From: Massilia solisilvae
GTDB taxonomy: Bacteria > Pseudomonadota > Gammaproteobacteria > Burkholderiales > Burkholderiaceae_D
Direction of reading: 5' to 3'
Assembly: GCF_024753215.1 (NCBI RefSeq)
Contig: NZ_JANUGV010000005.1
Span: forward strand, 124,001-188,000
Length of the DNA stretch: 64,000 bases
Made by a program: the position numbers and the translations under genes. The notes under the pieces were generated by a model, which saw nothing but the letters and a program-made list of their open reading frames with translations, was not told where the DNA came from and made no database searches. This document shows positions 50,289-58,947 of the stretch, piece after piece. The first letter of the stretch is position 1, and the number at the start of each line of letters is the position of its first letter.

Positions 50289-50373
50289 CCGTCGTCCCGG
50301 CGAAAGCCGGGGCCCATGCCGAGTGTGCGAATCCGCTCACTGTGTATGGGTCCCGGCCTTCGCCGGGACGACG
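50289..50373. repeat. REP-like inverted pair, family A
   Basis: GCCGTCGTCCCGGCGAAAGC (from 50288) and GGGTCCCGGCCTTCGCCGGG ACGACG (to 50373), separated by about 35 bp, between the two M13 genes. Confidence 0.8.
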
Positions 50374-50415
50374 TTTTAGTGGTTTATCTTCCAAAACCAA
50401 TAAGTGGAGAAGAAC

Positions 50416-52482
50416 ATGAAACGTCATCTGCTCAGCGCACTGACCCTTGCGCTGATCGCCAGCGTTACCCACGCCGAAGGCACCGCAGCCAAGGCCTCCG
50501 CCACCGCCTCGAAATCGGCCCCGGTCCTGTCGGCCGGTATCGCCATGCAGTATGTCGAGTCGTCGGTCCGCCCACAGGACAATTTCTACGATTACGTGAA
50601 CGGCAAGTGGATGCAGGCCACCGAGATCCCGGCCGACAAATCGGCCTGGGGCTCGTTCCAGAAGCTGCGTGACGACACGCTGACCCAGCTGCACGGCCTG
50701 ATCGAGAAGACGGCGACCAAGCACGCGGCTGCCGGCACCGACGAACAGCGCATCGGCGACTACTACGCCGCCTTCATGGATGAGGCAAAGCTGGAGCAGC
50801 TGGGCCTGGCGCCGCTCAAGGGTGAGCTGGACAAGATCGCCGCACTCAAGGACAAGTCCGAGCTGCCGGCCGTGTTTGCGCGCATGAGCAAGCTGGGTGT
50901 GAACGTGCCGTACGACTTCGGCATCCACCAGGACAACAAGGATTCGACCAAGTACGTGGCTGACATCAGCCAGGGCGGCCTGGGCATGCCGGACCGCGAC
51001 TACTACCTGAAGCTGGACGACGCCAAGCTGTCGGCCGCGCGCGACAAATACCTCGCCCACCTGGAGAAAACGCTGTCGATGGCGGGCGACGCCAACGCCA
51101 CTGCCAATGCCAAGGCCATCCTGGCGCTGGAAACCGAGATCGCCAAGGCGCAGTGGACCAAGGTCGAACTGCGCGACCCGATCAAGGCCTACAACAAGGT
51201 CGAGCTGGCCAAGCTGGCCGACGTGGCGCCGGGCTGGGACTGGAGCACCTGGCTGAAGGACACCGGCATCGCCGCCAAGACCAGCTACGTGATCGTGGGC
51301 CAGCCGACCTACCTGAAGGGCTTTGCCGACATCGCCGCCAAGACCCCGCTGGAGACCTGGAAGGCTTACCTGCAGCTGCACATCATCGACAGCTACGCCA
51401 ACTTCCTGTCCAAGGCCTACGTGGACGAGCACTTCGCGTTCTACGGCACCACGCTGTCGGGCGTGAAGGAGATGGAGCCGCGCTGGAAGCGTGGCGTGGG
51501 CGCGGTCGAGCGCTCGATGGGCGAGTCGCTGGGCAAGCTGTACGTGGCCGAATACTTCCCACCGGAGCGCAAGGCGCGCATGGAAGCGCTGGTGAAGAAC
51601 CTGCTGGCCGCCTACAAGCAGTCGATCGACAAGCTGGACTGGATGAGCCCCGCGACCAAGAAGGAAGCGCAGGCCAAGCTGGCCAAGTTCACGCCCAAGA
51701 TCGGCTACCCGAACAAGTGGAAGGACTACTCGAAGCTGGTGGTCGCCAAGGATGACCTGGTGGGCAACGTGATGCGTTCGCGCGCCGTCGAGTACGACCG
51801 CGAGCTGTCCAAGCTGGGCCGTCCGATCGACCGCGACGAGTGGGGCATGACGCCGCAGACCATCAACGCGTACTACAACCCGGAGATGAACGAGATTGTG
51901 TTCCCGGCTGCGATCCTGCAGCCGCCGTTCTTCGACGCCAGCGCCGATGACGCGGTTAACTACGGTGGCATCGGCGCCGTGATCGGCCACGAGATCAGCC
52001 ACGGCTTCGACGACCAGGGCGCGCAGTACGACGGCAACGGCAACCTGCGCGACTGGTGGACCGCGTCCGACCACAAGAACTTCGAGGCCAAGACCAAGAT
52101 GCTGGTCGAGCAGTACAGCGCCTTCGAGCCGCTGCCGGGCTACCACGTGAACGGTTCGCTGACCCTGGGCGAGAACATCGCCGACAACTCGGGCCTGGCG
52201 ATCGCGTACAAGGCCTACAAGCTCTCGCTGAAGGGCAAGAAGGCGCCGGTGATCAATGGCCTGACCGGCGACCAGCGCTTCTACATGGGCTGGGCGCAGG
52301 TGTGGCGCACCAAGATGCGCGAGCAGCAGCAGATCGTGCAGGTGAAGGTCGATCCGCACTCGCCGGGCCAGTACCGCGCGAACGGCACGGTGAAGAACCA
52401 GCCGGGCTTCTATGACGCGTTCGGCGTCAAGCCGGGCGACAAGATGTACGTCGCACCGAAGGATCGCGTGATCATCTGGTAA
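50416..52482 (+). CDS. M13 (neprilysin-type) zinc metallopeptidase, copy 2
   Basis: 688 residues, clearly paralogous to the gene before it: the same architecture, zinc site VIGHEISHGFDDQGAQYDGN (HEISH instead of HEIGH), third ligand in GENIADNSGLAIAYKAYK, terminal DRVIIW. Signal peptide MKRHLLSALTLALIASVTHA. The ATG at 50416 has GGAGA upstream; an in-frame ATG at 50404 is less likely. A good terminator follows. The pair arose by tandem duplication followed by divergence in the N-terminal third. Confidence 0.94.
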   Translation: MKRHLLSALTLALIASVTHAEGTAAKASATASKSAPVLSAGIAMQYVESSVRPQDNFYDYVNGKWMQATEIPADKSAWGSFQKLRDDTLTQLHGLIEKTATKHAAAGTDEQRIGDYYAAFMDEAKLEQLGLAPLKGELDKIAALKDKSELPAVFARMSKLGVNVPYDFGIHQDNKDSTKYVADISQGGLGMPDRDYYLKLDDAKLSAARDKYLAHLEKTLSMAGDANATANAKAILALETEIAKAQWTKVELRDPIKAYNKVELAKLADVAPGWDWSTWLKDTGIAAKTSYVIVGQPTYLKGFADIAAKTPLETWKAYLQLHIIDSYANFLSKAYVDEHFAFYGTTLSGVKEMEPRWKRGVGAVERSMGESLGKLYVAEYFPPERKARMEALVKNLLAAYKQSIDKLDWMSPATKKEAQAKLAKFTPKIGYPNKWKDYSKLVVAKDDLVGNVMRSRAVEYDRELSKLGRPIDRDEWGMTPQTINAYYNPEMNEIVFPAAILQPPFFDASADDAVNYGGIGAVIGHEISHGFDDQGAQYDGNGNLRDWWTASDHKNFEAKTKMLVEQYSAFEPLPGYHVNGSLTLGENIADNSGLAIAYKAYKLSLKGKKAPVINGLTGDQRFYMGWAQVWRTKMREQQQIVQVKVDPHSPGQYRANGTVKNQPGFYDAFGVKPGDKMYVAPKDRVIIW

Positions 52483-52502
52483 GCGCGTCAGCGCAAGAGT
52501 AG

Positions 52503-52529
52503 AGGGCTGCTTCGGCAGCCCTATTTTTT
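52503..52529 (+). terminator. Rho-independent terminator after the M13 pair
   Basis: AGGGCTGC-TTCG-GCAGCCCT (52503-52522), then A and seven T, 20 bases after the stop. Confidence 0.93.
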
Positions 52530-52545
52530 TGTCGTTACCGGAAAG

Positions 52546-52651
52546 ACGTCGTCCCCGCGCAGGCGGGGACCCATGCTGAGTTAATCGGACTGCGGCCCGG
52601 TTGCTGGCGGCTCGGCTTCAGCATGGATTCCCGCCTTCGCGGGAACGACGG
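52546..52651. repeat. REP-like inverted pair, family A, overlapping a gene end
   Basis: GACGTCGTCCCCGCGCAGGC GGGG (from 52545) and GGATTCCCGCCTTCGCGGGA ACGACGG (to about 52651). The right arm overlaps the last codons of the GNAT gene at 52618-53247. Confidence 0.8.
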
Positions 52652-53247
52652 GTTGGTGATGGGTAGCGCGCGAGCCGCTCGCGCAGGCGCGCCTTTGCGT
52701 TTGGCCACTCGTCGTCGAGAATCGAAAAGTACACCATGTCGCGTGGCCTGCCGTTGTCGGCGATGAGATGGCGCCGCAAGGTGCCTTCCTCGAGCGCACC
52801 GAGCGCGAGGATCGCCTTGCGCGACTGCGCATTGTGCGCCTCGGTCTTGAACACGACCTTCTGCACCGCCAGCGTTTCGAATGCGTGCGTGAGCAGCAGG
52901 AGCTTCGATTCCACGTTGGCGCCGCTGCGCTGGAATGAAGGCGTGTACCAGGTGGCGCCGATCTCGACGCGGCGGTGGGCCGGTGCGATGTCCATGAACC
53001 GCGTCGAGCCGATCACCGTGCCGCTCGCCAGGTCGACCACGGCGAATGGCAGGCTGGCCGCGCGCGCCTGGTCGTCGAGCGCCGCGCGCACATAGGCGCG
53101 CATGTCCGCTTCGGTGTCAATGGGCCGCGGCTGCAGGCGCCACAGTTCCGGATGCAGGCCAGCGCGGGCCAGCGCCGGCACATGCTGGAGGGTGAGCGGC
53201 TCCAGCCGAACACGGGAGCCCAGGAGCGTAACGGGGGAGATGTCCAT
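52618..53247 (-). CDS. RimJ/RimL-type GNAT acetyltransferase with REP-derived C-terminus
   Basis: 209 residues. VRLEPLTLQHVPALARAGLH and DPALDDQARAASLPFAV-like stretches precede IGSTRFMDIAPAHRRVEIGA (acetyl-CoA fold), YTPSFQRSGANVESKLLLLTHAF and HNAQSRKAILALGALEEGTL. This is the RimJ/RimL-like GNAT type; the substrate is unknown. The ATG at 53245-53247 is used because of the domain start. The last ten residues, RRSREGGNPC, are encoded by a REP arm, so the original stop codon was lost and replaced. Confidence 0.85.
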   Translation of the reverse strand: MDISPVTLLGSRVRLEPLTLQHVPALARAGLHPELWRLQPRPIDTEADMRAYVRAALDDQARAASLPFAVVDLASGTVIGSTRFMDIAPAHRRVEIGATWYTPSFQRSGANVESKLLLLTHAFETLAVQKVVFKTEAHNAQSRKAILALGALEEGTLRRHLIADNGRPRDMVYFSILDDEWPNAKARLRERLARYPSPTRRSREGGNPC

Positions 53248-53293
53248 ACGCCCGAGTATAAAGCCAGGCTGGCCGAATGGAACCGGGGGCACC

Positions 53294-54472
53294 TTACGGC
53301 GACGTGGCCTCGTACGCGCCGATGTCGAGCGCGCCCACGACCGGGCGCGCCACGCTTGACGCGACGTGCTGGTATTGCGCACCTGGGTTGAGCGAAACGC
53401 CGCTGGTTGCGTAGCCCGGCGCCGACGCGGCGTTGATGATGAGAACGTTCGACACCGGATGCAGGTCGTAGTGCGCGCGGTCCACGAAGGCCACGCTGGT
53501 GCCGCGGTAGTTGGTCTTCTGGACTGCCGCGCTCTGGTTGGTCACGGCGCCCACGCCGCTGAAGATGTTGTTCTGCAGGAGCGCGCCGCGCGTGACGCCG
53601 CTCCCCATCAGCACGAAGGTGCCGCCGCCGGTGTAATCGTTCAGGAACGTGTTGTTCACCACGTACAGGTCCTGCGCCGGATTGGTTGCGCCTTCCTCGC
53701 CATACGCGATCATATTCGGATTGCTGTTGGCGGCCGGCTGCTCGATCACGTTGCCGATGATGTAGGAGCTGCCCGCATTCGGCAGGTCGATCTCGTAGCT
53801 CGGCTTGCCCGCAGCCGTGCTGCCGGTCTCGCCCGGCGCCAGGCTCGAGAAGCGGTTGTACGCGATCATGTTGGTGCGCGCGCGCGACTTCAGGTTGTGG
53901 CCGCCGTTGGCGTCGTGCGAGTAGTTGTAGCGGAAGGTCAGGCTGGCCACGTTGCCGATGTAGAGGTTGTGCGTGTAGCCGGTGCCATAGCCGTTGTGGC
54001 CGAACTCGCTGTACTCGATGGTGATGCTGCTGTTGGTGTTGGGGTTGCTGAGGATGCCGTTCTCGTTATCGTGCAAAAAGGCCTGGCGCAGCGTGAAGTT
54101 GGTGCCTTCCAGGCGCAGCGCGGCGCCGTTCTGGTCCGGCACCTTGGCGCCGACCATCTCGACGTTCTGCACGGTGACGTTGCTGCCTTCGATCACCCAG
54201 GTGCCCTTGCCGAGCGCGTTCTTGCCGGCCGCGTCGATCTTCGGGCGGCCGTTCACGCCGCGGATGGTCAGGTTGCTGGGATAAATAGCGCACACGTCAC
54301 CGCTGTAGGTGACGCCGCCGGTGATCTCGACGATGTCGCCCGATTTGGCTGCCGCGAACGCGCGGCACGGCGTGGCGTAGCTTTTGCCGGGGCCCACCGA
54401 CAAGGTTGCGGCGGATGCGGAAGCGGCGGCCAGGAGCAGGGCGGGGAAAATGAGGACGTTTCGGTGTTTCAT
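53294..54472 (-). CDS. Secreted right-handed beta-helix protein
   Basis: 392 residues with a signal peptide MKHRNVLIFPALLLAAASASA. The rest is strand-rich with recurring short rungs: NLTIRGVNGRPKID, NVTVQNVEMVGAK, FTLRQAFLHDNENGI, SITIEYSEFGHNG and LTFRYNYSHDANG. This matches parallel beta-helix (pectate-lyase/DUF1565-like) proteins. The final residues LDIGAYEATSP match the common tail of such secreted repeats. No catalytic set is assignable. It probably binds or cleaves polysaccharide. Cys residues near the start (CRAF, DVCAIY) may form a disulfide. Confidence 0.78.
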   Translation of the reverse strand: MKHRNVLIFPALLLAAASASAATLSVGPGKSYATPCRAFAAAKSGDIVEITGGVTYSGDVCAIYPSNLTIRGVNGRPKIDAAGKNALGKGTWVIEGSNVTVQNVEMVGAKVPDQNGAALRLEGTNFTLRQAFLHDNENGILSNPNTNSSITIEYSEFGHNGYGTGYTHNLYIGNVASLTFRYNYSHDANGGHNLKSRARTNMIAYNRFSSLAPGETGSTAAGKPSYEIDLPNAGSSYIIGNVIEQPAANSNPNMIAYGEEGATNPAQDLYVVNNTFLNDYTGGGTFVLMGSGVTRGALLQNNIFSGVGAVTNQSAAVQKTNYRGTSVAFVDRAHYDLHPVSNVLIINAASAPGYATSGVSLNPGAQYQHVASSVARPVVGALDIGAYEATSP

Positions 54473-54599
54473 GATCGAATGACAAACCGCTGCGAGGCGG
54501 CAATCTTGAACAGGGAAAACGGCCGAGGTTACGCGCTGCCTGCAAGAAAAGCCGTAAGCGTTTGTAACGGTAGCAATCGAACAAGGCAGGCCGGTCACG

Positions 54600-54699
54600 G
54601 TAGGGTGGGCAGGTTTCTGCCCACGCGTTCAGCCAATGCTCGCCTGGCCCGAGCGCATCCCCTTGTTGGACGCGTGGGCAGCGAAGCTGCCCACCCTAC
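54600..54699. repeat. Palindromic repeat pair, family B
   Basis: GTAGGGTGGGCAGGTTTCTG-CCCACGCGTTC (from 54600) and GGACGCGTGGGCAGCGAAGC-TGCCCACCCTAC (to 54699) around a 36-bp spacer, between the beta-helix and lipoprotein genes. Confidence 0.8.
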
Positions 54700-54713
54700 G
54701 TTGGCGCCGCGGA

Positions 54714-56888
54714 TCAACGCGGCACGATCGCGAACTGCGGCGCCAGGCCGTAGTTCGGCTTGACCGAGCGGTTCATGAACACCGTCCACGCGCTCTTGCC
54801 GGGTGCCCCCAGCGCGTCGGCCGCGTAGGCCAGCGCCGGCTGCAGGTTCGACGGGTAGCCGGTCGCCTCGGCCGAGTAGCCGGTCATCTCGCCGACCTTC
54901 AGCTTGAGCGCGGTGGCCATCTCGGCGCTGGCGCAGGACAGGGCGTTGAACGTGGCCGTGTGGCTGGTCTTGTAGGCCTGTCCCATGGTCGCGTAGTACG
55001 GGCTGGTGGAGGAATCGCGCACGATCAGTGTGTAGATCGAGCCGTCCACCCAGCACGCGCCGTCGGCGGTCATGCGCGAGACCGGAAACTTCGACTTCCA
55101 CGCCAGCAGCGGCTGCGCCTTCGCAAAGCCCAGTTCGGCCGCGTGCCCGATCGCGGAGGTGAAGAAGTCATCCTGCCACGGCGCCATGCCGGTGCCGTTG
55201 TTGTACACCAGCGAGTAGCCGTTGACGATGATGCCGAGCTGGTTCGCCGATGCGTTGTTGGTGTAGGTCTGGTTGAACCAGTCCAGGTTGCTGTTGACGA
55301 TCTGCGTGAAGTGCGCCTTCAGCCGGTCGTTGTCGGGCGTGATGTAGGCCGCTTCGGCTACCGTGCGCATGGTCCAGGCCTGGCCACGCACCTGGTCGGC
55401 CAGCACCAGGCCCTTCACGTTCTGGCGGTAGCCCGGGTTGGACGAGAACGCCGCCCACATCGCCCAGAACTGCAGCTCTTCCAGGTAGTAGTAGTCGCCG
55501 GTGAGCAGGTAGGGCAGGTAGGCCAGGTTCGGCGTGTGCGCGCTGTCGTGCGTGTACGGCGTGGTGCACGCGGTGCTGCTGGCGCAGGCCGGGAAGGCTT
55601 CGTACTTTTTCGTGACCGGGTTGTAGGTGTCGCCGATGCGGCCCAGGATCGTCATGTACGGGTAGTCGATCAGGCTGACCGGGCGGCCGGTGTTCTTGTC
55701 GCGGTAGTGCGCGGACCAGCTGCCGGCGCCGTCGGCGGTGCCCAGCGTGACGTCGCGTGCGCGCTTGTCCATCGAGAGCAGCCAGGTCGCGGCCCAGCCG
55801 GGCAACAGGCCGATGTCGTCGCGCCCGCCAGTCTGCGGCATGTACGCGGTGGCCAGGCCAATGCCCATCGGCTCGGTGATCGCGCCGGTCCACCTGGTCT
55901 GCAGCGCGGCCAGCCTGGCCTCGGGGATGGTGACGGTCTGGTCGTAGTTGGGCAGTGCGCGGGTGGCGATCAGGTAAGCCGCGTTGTGCTTGACGTTCAC
56001 CTCTGGCGCAGTGCCGTTGTACCAGAAGACCTTGCGCCAGCGGGCGTGGTTCAGGTGGTTCAGGCCGGTCTTGGCATACACCTCTTTCGCGCCGACGAGC
56101 ACGCTCGCGTCGTAGGTGATGTTTTGCGGGTTCGGCTCGTAGGCCCAGTCGTTTTCGACCGTGACGTCCACTCGCGCCTTGCTCGCGCCCGGGTACCAGC
56201 GTATCGCGAAGCGGGCGGAGAGGTGCGGGTGCCTGGTGCCGTCGGCCGCGGTGAGCGGGGCGGACACTTGCCACTCACTGGCAACGGGACCGGACAGCCA
56301 GGTCTGGTACGGGCCTTCCTTGAGCAGGTCGTCGGCGAAAGCCTCGTAGCGCACGCCGTTGATGGTGGCGTGCACCGAGGCCGAAAAGCCGGCGCCCAGC
56401 AGGTCGTCGGGGGTGGACGTGCCGGCGCTGGCGGCGGTGCCGGACTTCACCAGCGACATGGAATTGGTTTGCCCGGCCGCCAGGCTCGGCAGCACCGCGG
56501 AGATGACCGCATGGCGCACCGAGCCGTCTGCGTGCAGGGCCTTGACGTCCACCTGCAGCGGGACGGTCGTGCCGTCCGGGAGGCGGCCGACCAGGCCATC
56601 GGCCGGATTGAGCGCGCCTTGCGCGAACACCTGGCCGAAGGTGACCGGGACGTTGGCCTGAGCCACCAGCGGGTTGGTGTTCTCGAACCGCACGTCGGTG
56701 AGAACGCCCTGGACGGCGGCAGAGGTGCCGGAGGCGGTGGTGGTGGCTGTGCCGTTGCTTACCTCAGCCGCGAGGACGGTGGCATTGCCTGCCTGTGGAT
56801 CCGAGCCGCCGCCGCAAGCGGCCAGCGAGGAGGCGAGAAGGATGGCTGGCAGCACCCTGCCTGCCGATGTGTGCAGTGGAAATTTCAT
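54714..56888 (-). CDS. Large lipoprotein, possible PcRGLX/YetA-like (rhamnogalacturonan lyase-type) fold
   Basis: 724 residues. A lipoprotein signal (MKFPLHTSAGRVLPAILLAS, lipobox LAAC) precedes a low-complexity Ala/Thr stretch. The domain after residue 60 begins VQGVLTDVRFENTNPLVAQANVPVTFGQVFAQG with LPDGTTVPLQVDVKALHADG, similar to the RIFT-barrel start of exo-rhamnogalacturonan lyase PcRGLX/YetA-like proteins. The middle and C-terminal parts are helix-rich (NPGYRQNVKGLVLADQVRGQ, TMRTVAEAAYITPDNDRLKA). The assignment is by pattern and needs profile confirmation. With the adjacent beta-helix protein it suggests a polysaccharide-related surface function. Confidence 0.6.
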   Translation of the reverse strand: MKFPLHTSAGRVLPAILLASSLAACGGGSDPQAGNATVLAAEVSNGTATTTASGTSAAVQGVLTDVRFENTNPLVAQANVPVTFGQVFAQGALNPADGLVGRLPDGTTVPLQVDVKALHADGSVRHAVISAVLPSLAAGQTNSMSLVKSGTAASAGTSTPDDLLGAGFSASVHATINGVRYEAFADDLLKEGPYQTWLSGPVASEWQVSAPLTAADGTRHPHLSARFAIRWYPGASKARVDVTVENDWAYEPNPQNITYDASVLVGAKEVYAKTGLNHLNHARWRKVFWYNGTAPEVNVKHNAAYLIATRALPNYDQTVTIPEARLAALQTRWTGAITEPMGIGLATAYMPQTGGRDDIGLLPGWAATWLLSMDKRARDVTLGTADGAGSWSAHYRDKNTGRPVSLIDYPYMTILGRIGDTYNPVTKKYEAFPACASSTACTTPYTHDSAHTPNLAYLPYLLTGDYYYLEELQFWAMWAAFSSNPGYRQNVKGLVLADQVRGQAWTMRTVAEAAYITPDNDRLKAHFTQIVNSNLDWFNQTYTNNASANQLGIIVNGYSLVYNNGTGMAPWQDDFFTSAIGHAAELGFAKAQPLLAWKSKFPVSRMTADGACWVDGSIYTLIVRDSSTSPYYATMGQAYKTSHTATFNALSCASAEMATALKLKVGEMTGYSAEATGYPSNLQPALAYAADALGAPGKSAWTVFMNRSVKPNYGLAPQFAIVPR

Positions 56889-57110
56889 GGCGATCTCTTC
56901 AGGACTTGTTGCCGTGGCTTTTCGCGAAAGCGGCCACTGTGGAGTCCTTTTAGGTTACGCCATGGAAATTGTTTGGCACAGGAAATTATCTCAAGCTGTT
57001 CAATTTTTTGCCCAAATACAACACAACTTTATCTGAAATTTAACAAATATTATTTGTCCAAAATGTCAATTTTGATGTTTTTCTATTGGCCGTTAAAAGA
57101 ATGAGCACGA

Positions 57111-57141
57111 AAAAAAACCGCCCGTGCGAGGGCGGTTTTTT
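57111..57141 (-). terminator. Bidirectional terminator downstream of the cytochrome gene
   Basis: Stem CCGCCC-GTGCGA-GGGCGG (57118-57135) with seven A on one side (57111-57117) and six T on the other (57136-57141). It serves the minus-strand cytochrome gene, whose stop is at 57158. Confidence 0.9.
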
Positions 57142-57157
57142 GGGCGGGACGTGCAGG

Positions 57158-58039
57158 TTATTTCGCTGCGGCCGCCATGTAATCGACGGCTGCCTTGACC
57201 TCGTCGTCCGAGGCGGTCGAGCCACCTTTCGGCGGCATCACGCCGGCCTTGCCCTGGAAGCCCTTGATGGCGTGGTCGTACAGGACGTTGCTACCTTGCT
57301 TGATGCGCGGGGCCCAGGCGGCCTTGTCGCCGAACTTCGGCGCGCCGGCGATACCGGCACCGTGGCAAGCCTGGCAGGTCGAGCTGTACAGCGCCTTGCC
57401 GGCGTCGGCCGAGGCCGCTTTCGGCTGGGCTGCAGCTGCGGCAGGAGCCGCTGCCGGTGCCGCTGCGGCTGCCGGAGCACTTGCTGCCGGGGCTGCTTCT
57501 GCAGGGGCGCTGGCCGCTGCGGCTGCACCGGCCGGCGCTTCCGGCTCCTTGAAGTCGGCGCCAGCCTTGTTGGCCATGTAAGCGACGGCGCGAGCGACTT
57601 CGACGTCGGACAGGTCAGGATTGCCGCCCTTGGCCGGCATCGCGCGGATGCCCTGCGTGGCGTGCTGGACCAGGGTGTCGAAACCTTGAGCAATGCGTGC
57701 GCCCCATGCGCCGGCGTCGCCGAACTTCGGTGCGCCAGCCGCGCCGGTGCCGTGGCAGGCGGCGCAGGTGGTGTTGTAGATGGCTTCGCCGGTCTGCAAC
57801 ACCTTCGGCGCGTTGGTGTCCTTCAGCGTGTAGCCCTGCTCGGCCACCGGCTGGATGCGTTGGGCGACTGCCTCGGGGCTCTGGCTTTCGGTACCGGCGC
57901 CGGTCAGCTTGCTGCTGGTGGCGTAGGTGACCAGCAGGATGATGCCGATGATGATTACAAGGAAGAAACCAGCGACCACGGCGATGAGCTGCTTCGGGGT
58001 CCGGATGAAGGATTGATGTTCTTTGTGTTCGTCGCTCAT
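57158..58039 (-). CDS. Membrane-anchored di-haem cytochrome c5-type protein
   Basis: 293 residues. One N-terminal membrane helix (about 17-40) precedes two cytochrome c domains: CAACH with axial Met in MPAKGG, then CQACH with axial Met in MPPKGG. Between them is a 45-residue Ala/Pro linker (AAAAASAPAEAAPAASAPAA and more). Length and order match the CccA/c5 family found near cytochrome oxidases, so a role as electron carrier to a terminal oxidase is likely. It ends in a strong terminator and is followed upstream by tRNA-Arg on the other strand. Confidence 0.92.
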   Translation of the reverse strand: MSDEHKEHQSFIRTPKQLIAVVAGFFLVIIIGIILLVTYATSSKLTGAGTESQSPEAVAQRIQPVAEQGYTLKDTNAPKVLQTGEAIYNTTCAACHGTGAAGAPKFGDAGAWGARIAQGFDTLVQHATQGIRAMPAKGGNPDLSDVEVARAVAYMANKAGADFKEPEAPAGAAAAASAPAEAAPAASAPAAAAAPAAAPAAAAAQPKAASADAGKALYSSTCQACHGAGIAGAPKFGDKAAWAPRIKQGSNVLYDHAIKGFQGKAGVMPPKGGSTASDDEVKAAVDYMAAAAK

Positions 58040-58241
58040 GATTTCCTTAATACAACAATTAAAAAAACCTGTCCGCCGGCCCGTGCGCGGGCATCGATGC
58101 CAGCTTGCAACTGCCGCTAAACGGCCGATTATAGACCCTCCGTCAACCTTTTGGAACGCAATTCAGTCGAGCGGCGGCAGTTTCCATGGACGGGGAGGGC
58201 GGATTTACTGTATGCTTCGCATCACTTCGCAGTTCCCCTCA

Positions 58242-58317
58242 GCGGCTGTAGCTCAGTGGATAGAGTATTGGCCTCCGAAGCCAAGGGTCGTGGGTTCGAT
58301 CCCCGCCAGCCGCGCCA
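58242..58317 (+). tRNA. tRNA-Arg (anticodon CCG)
   Basis: 76 bases including an encoded CCA. Acceptor GCGGCTG/CAGCCGC, D-stem GCTC/GAGT, anticodon stem TTGGC/GCCAA with loop CTCCGAA (anticodon CCG, reads CGG), T-arm GTGGG-TTCGATC-CCCGC, discriminator G. It lies just upstream of the island-like region, a common integration target. Confidence 0.97.
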
Positions 58318-58905
58318 GATTTTCTCCTATAAATTCAAAGACCTAACCTCAACAGTGGTGTGCACTGTTGAGCTATTTCCCGCGCTTTTTGGCACACGAA
58401 GTGTGGCAAATTTGTGGCTAGCGCAGAGTTCACTCTAAAGGTCAGTCCAGGGGAATGTGCAAGATCTAACGCGCGCAACCGCTCGGTAAATAGTTCAAAG
58501 ATCGCTGCGTGCTGGATCTGCGGCCGATCCCACCGACACATGCTGGCCGCGGTTGCCGCCAAGCGGCTGGTACGAGCCGAGAAGAATGTGATCAAATAGG
58601 GCTAAAACAAGCTCTACGGATCCTTTCGGAGACGCCGGGGCTGCCAACAGGCCCCCTTGTCACGGCTGTCTGGACGATCGCGCTCCACCGAACAGCCCGA
58701 CAGTCTGCGCCGGCAACTCATCCTTCGACCTAGCTGTTACTGAGTCGAGGATAAACCTACCTCCTCCCTCGGCAGTTCATTCGACGACGGCGGACCCATC
58801 AAGGTTGGCTCGCGCCTCTGCATTCTGGAATAGTCTTGCTCGGCAGCATCGAGATGACAAAAAGACATTGTGGCTGTGCAACCGAAACGATTTCCTCAAC
58901 ACTGT
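58318..58905. other. Gene-free tract after the tRNA, mixed composition
   Basis: No convincing reading frame with family similarity or a ribosome site is visible. The GC content is lower than in the core genome. Short sequences such as TGGCACACGAAGTGTGGCAA look like tyrosine-recombinase attachment or arm-site remnants, but I cannot find a second copy of the tRNA 3' end in the window. Confidence 0.4.
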
Positions 58906-58918
58906 TTAGAAAATCTAA
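58906..58918. promoter_or_regulatory. Putative HigA operator palindrome
   Basis: TTAGA-AAA-TCTAA, a perfect 5-bp inverted repeat 29 bp before the toxin ATG, next to a possible -10 (TACACT, 58939-58944). Confidence 0.5.
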
Positions 58919-58947
58919 CCAAAGCGTCTCCAACTTGGGTACACTAC

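Noticed and set aside
54636..57104. An 822-codon open frame on the plus strand
   Set aside because: Antisense to the lipoprotein gene, which has a signal peptide, lipobox and better codon pattern.
58318..58947. Short frames after the tRNA as possible genes or an attachment duplicate
   Set aside because: No ribosome sites or family motifs, and no copy of the tRNA 3' end found downstream in the window.
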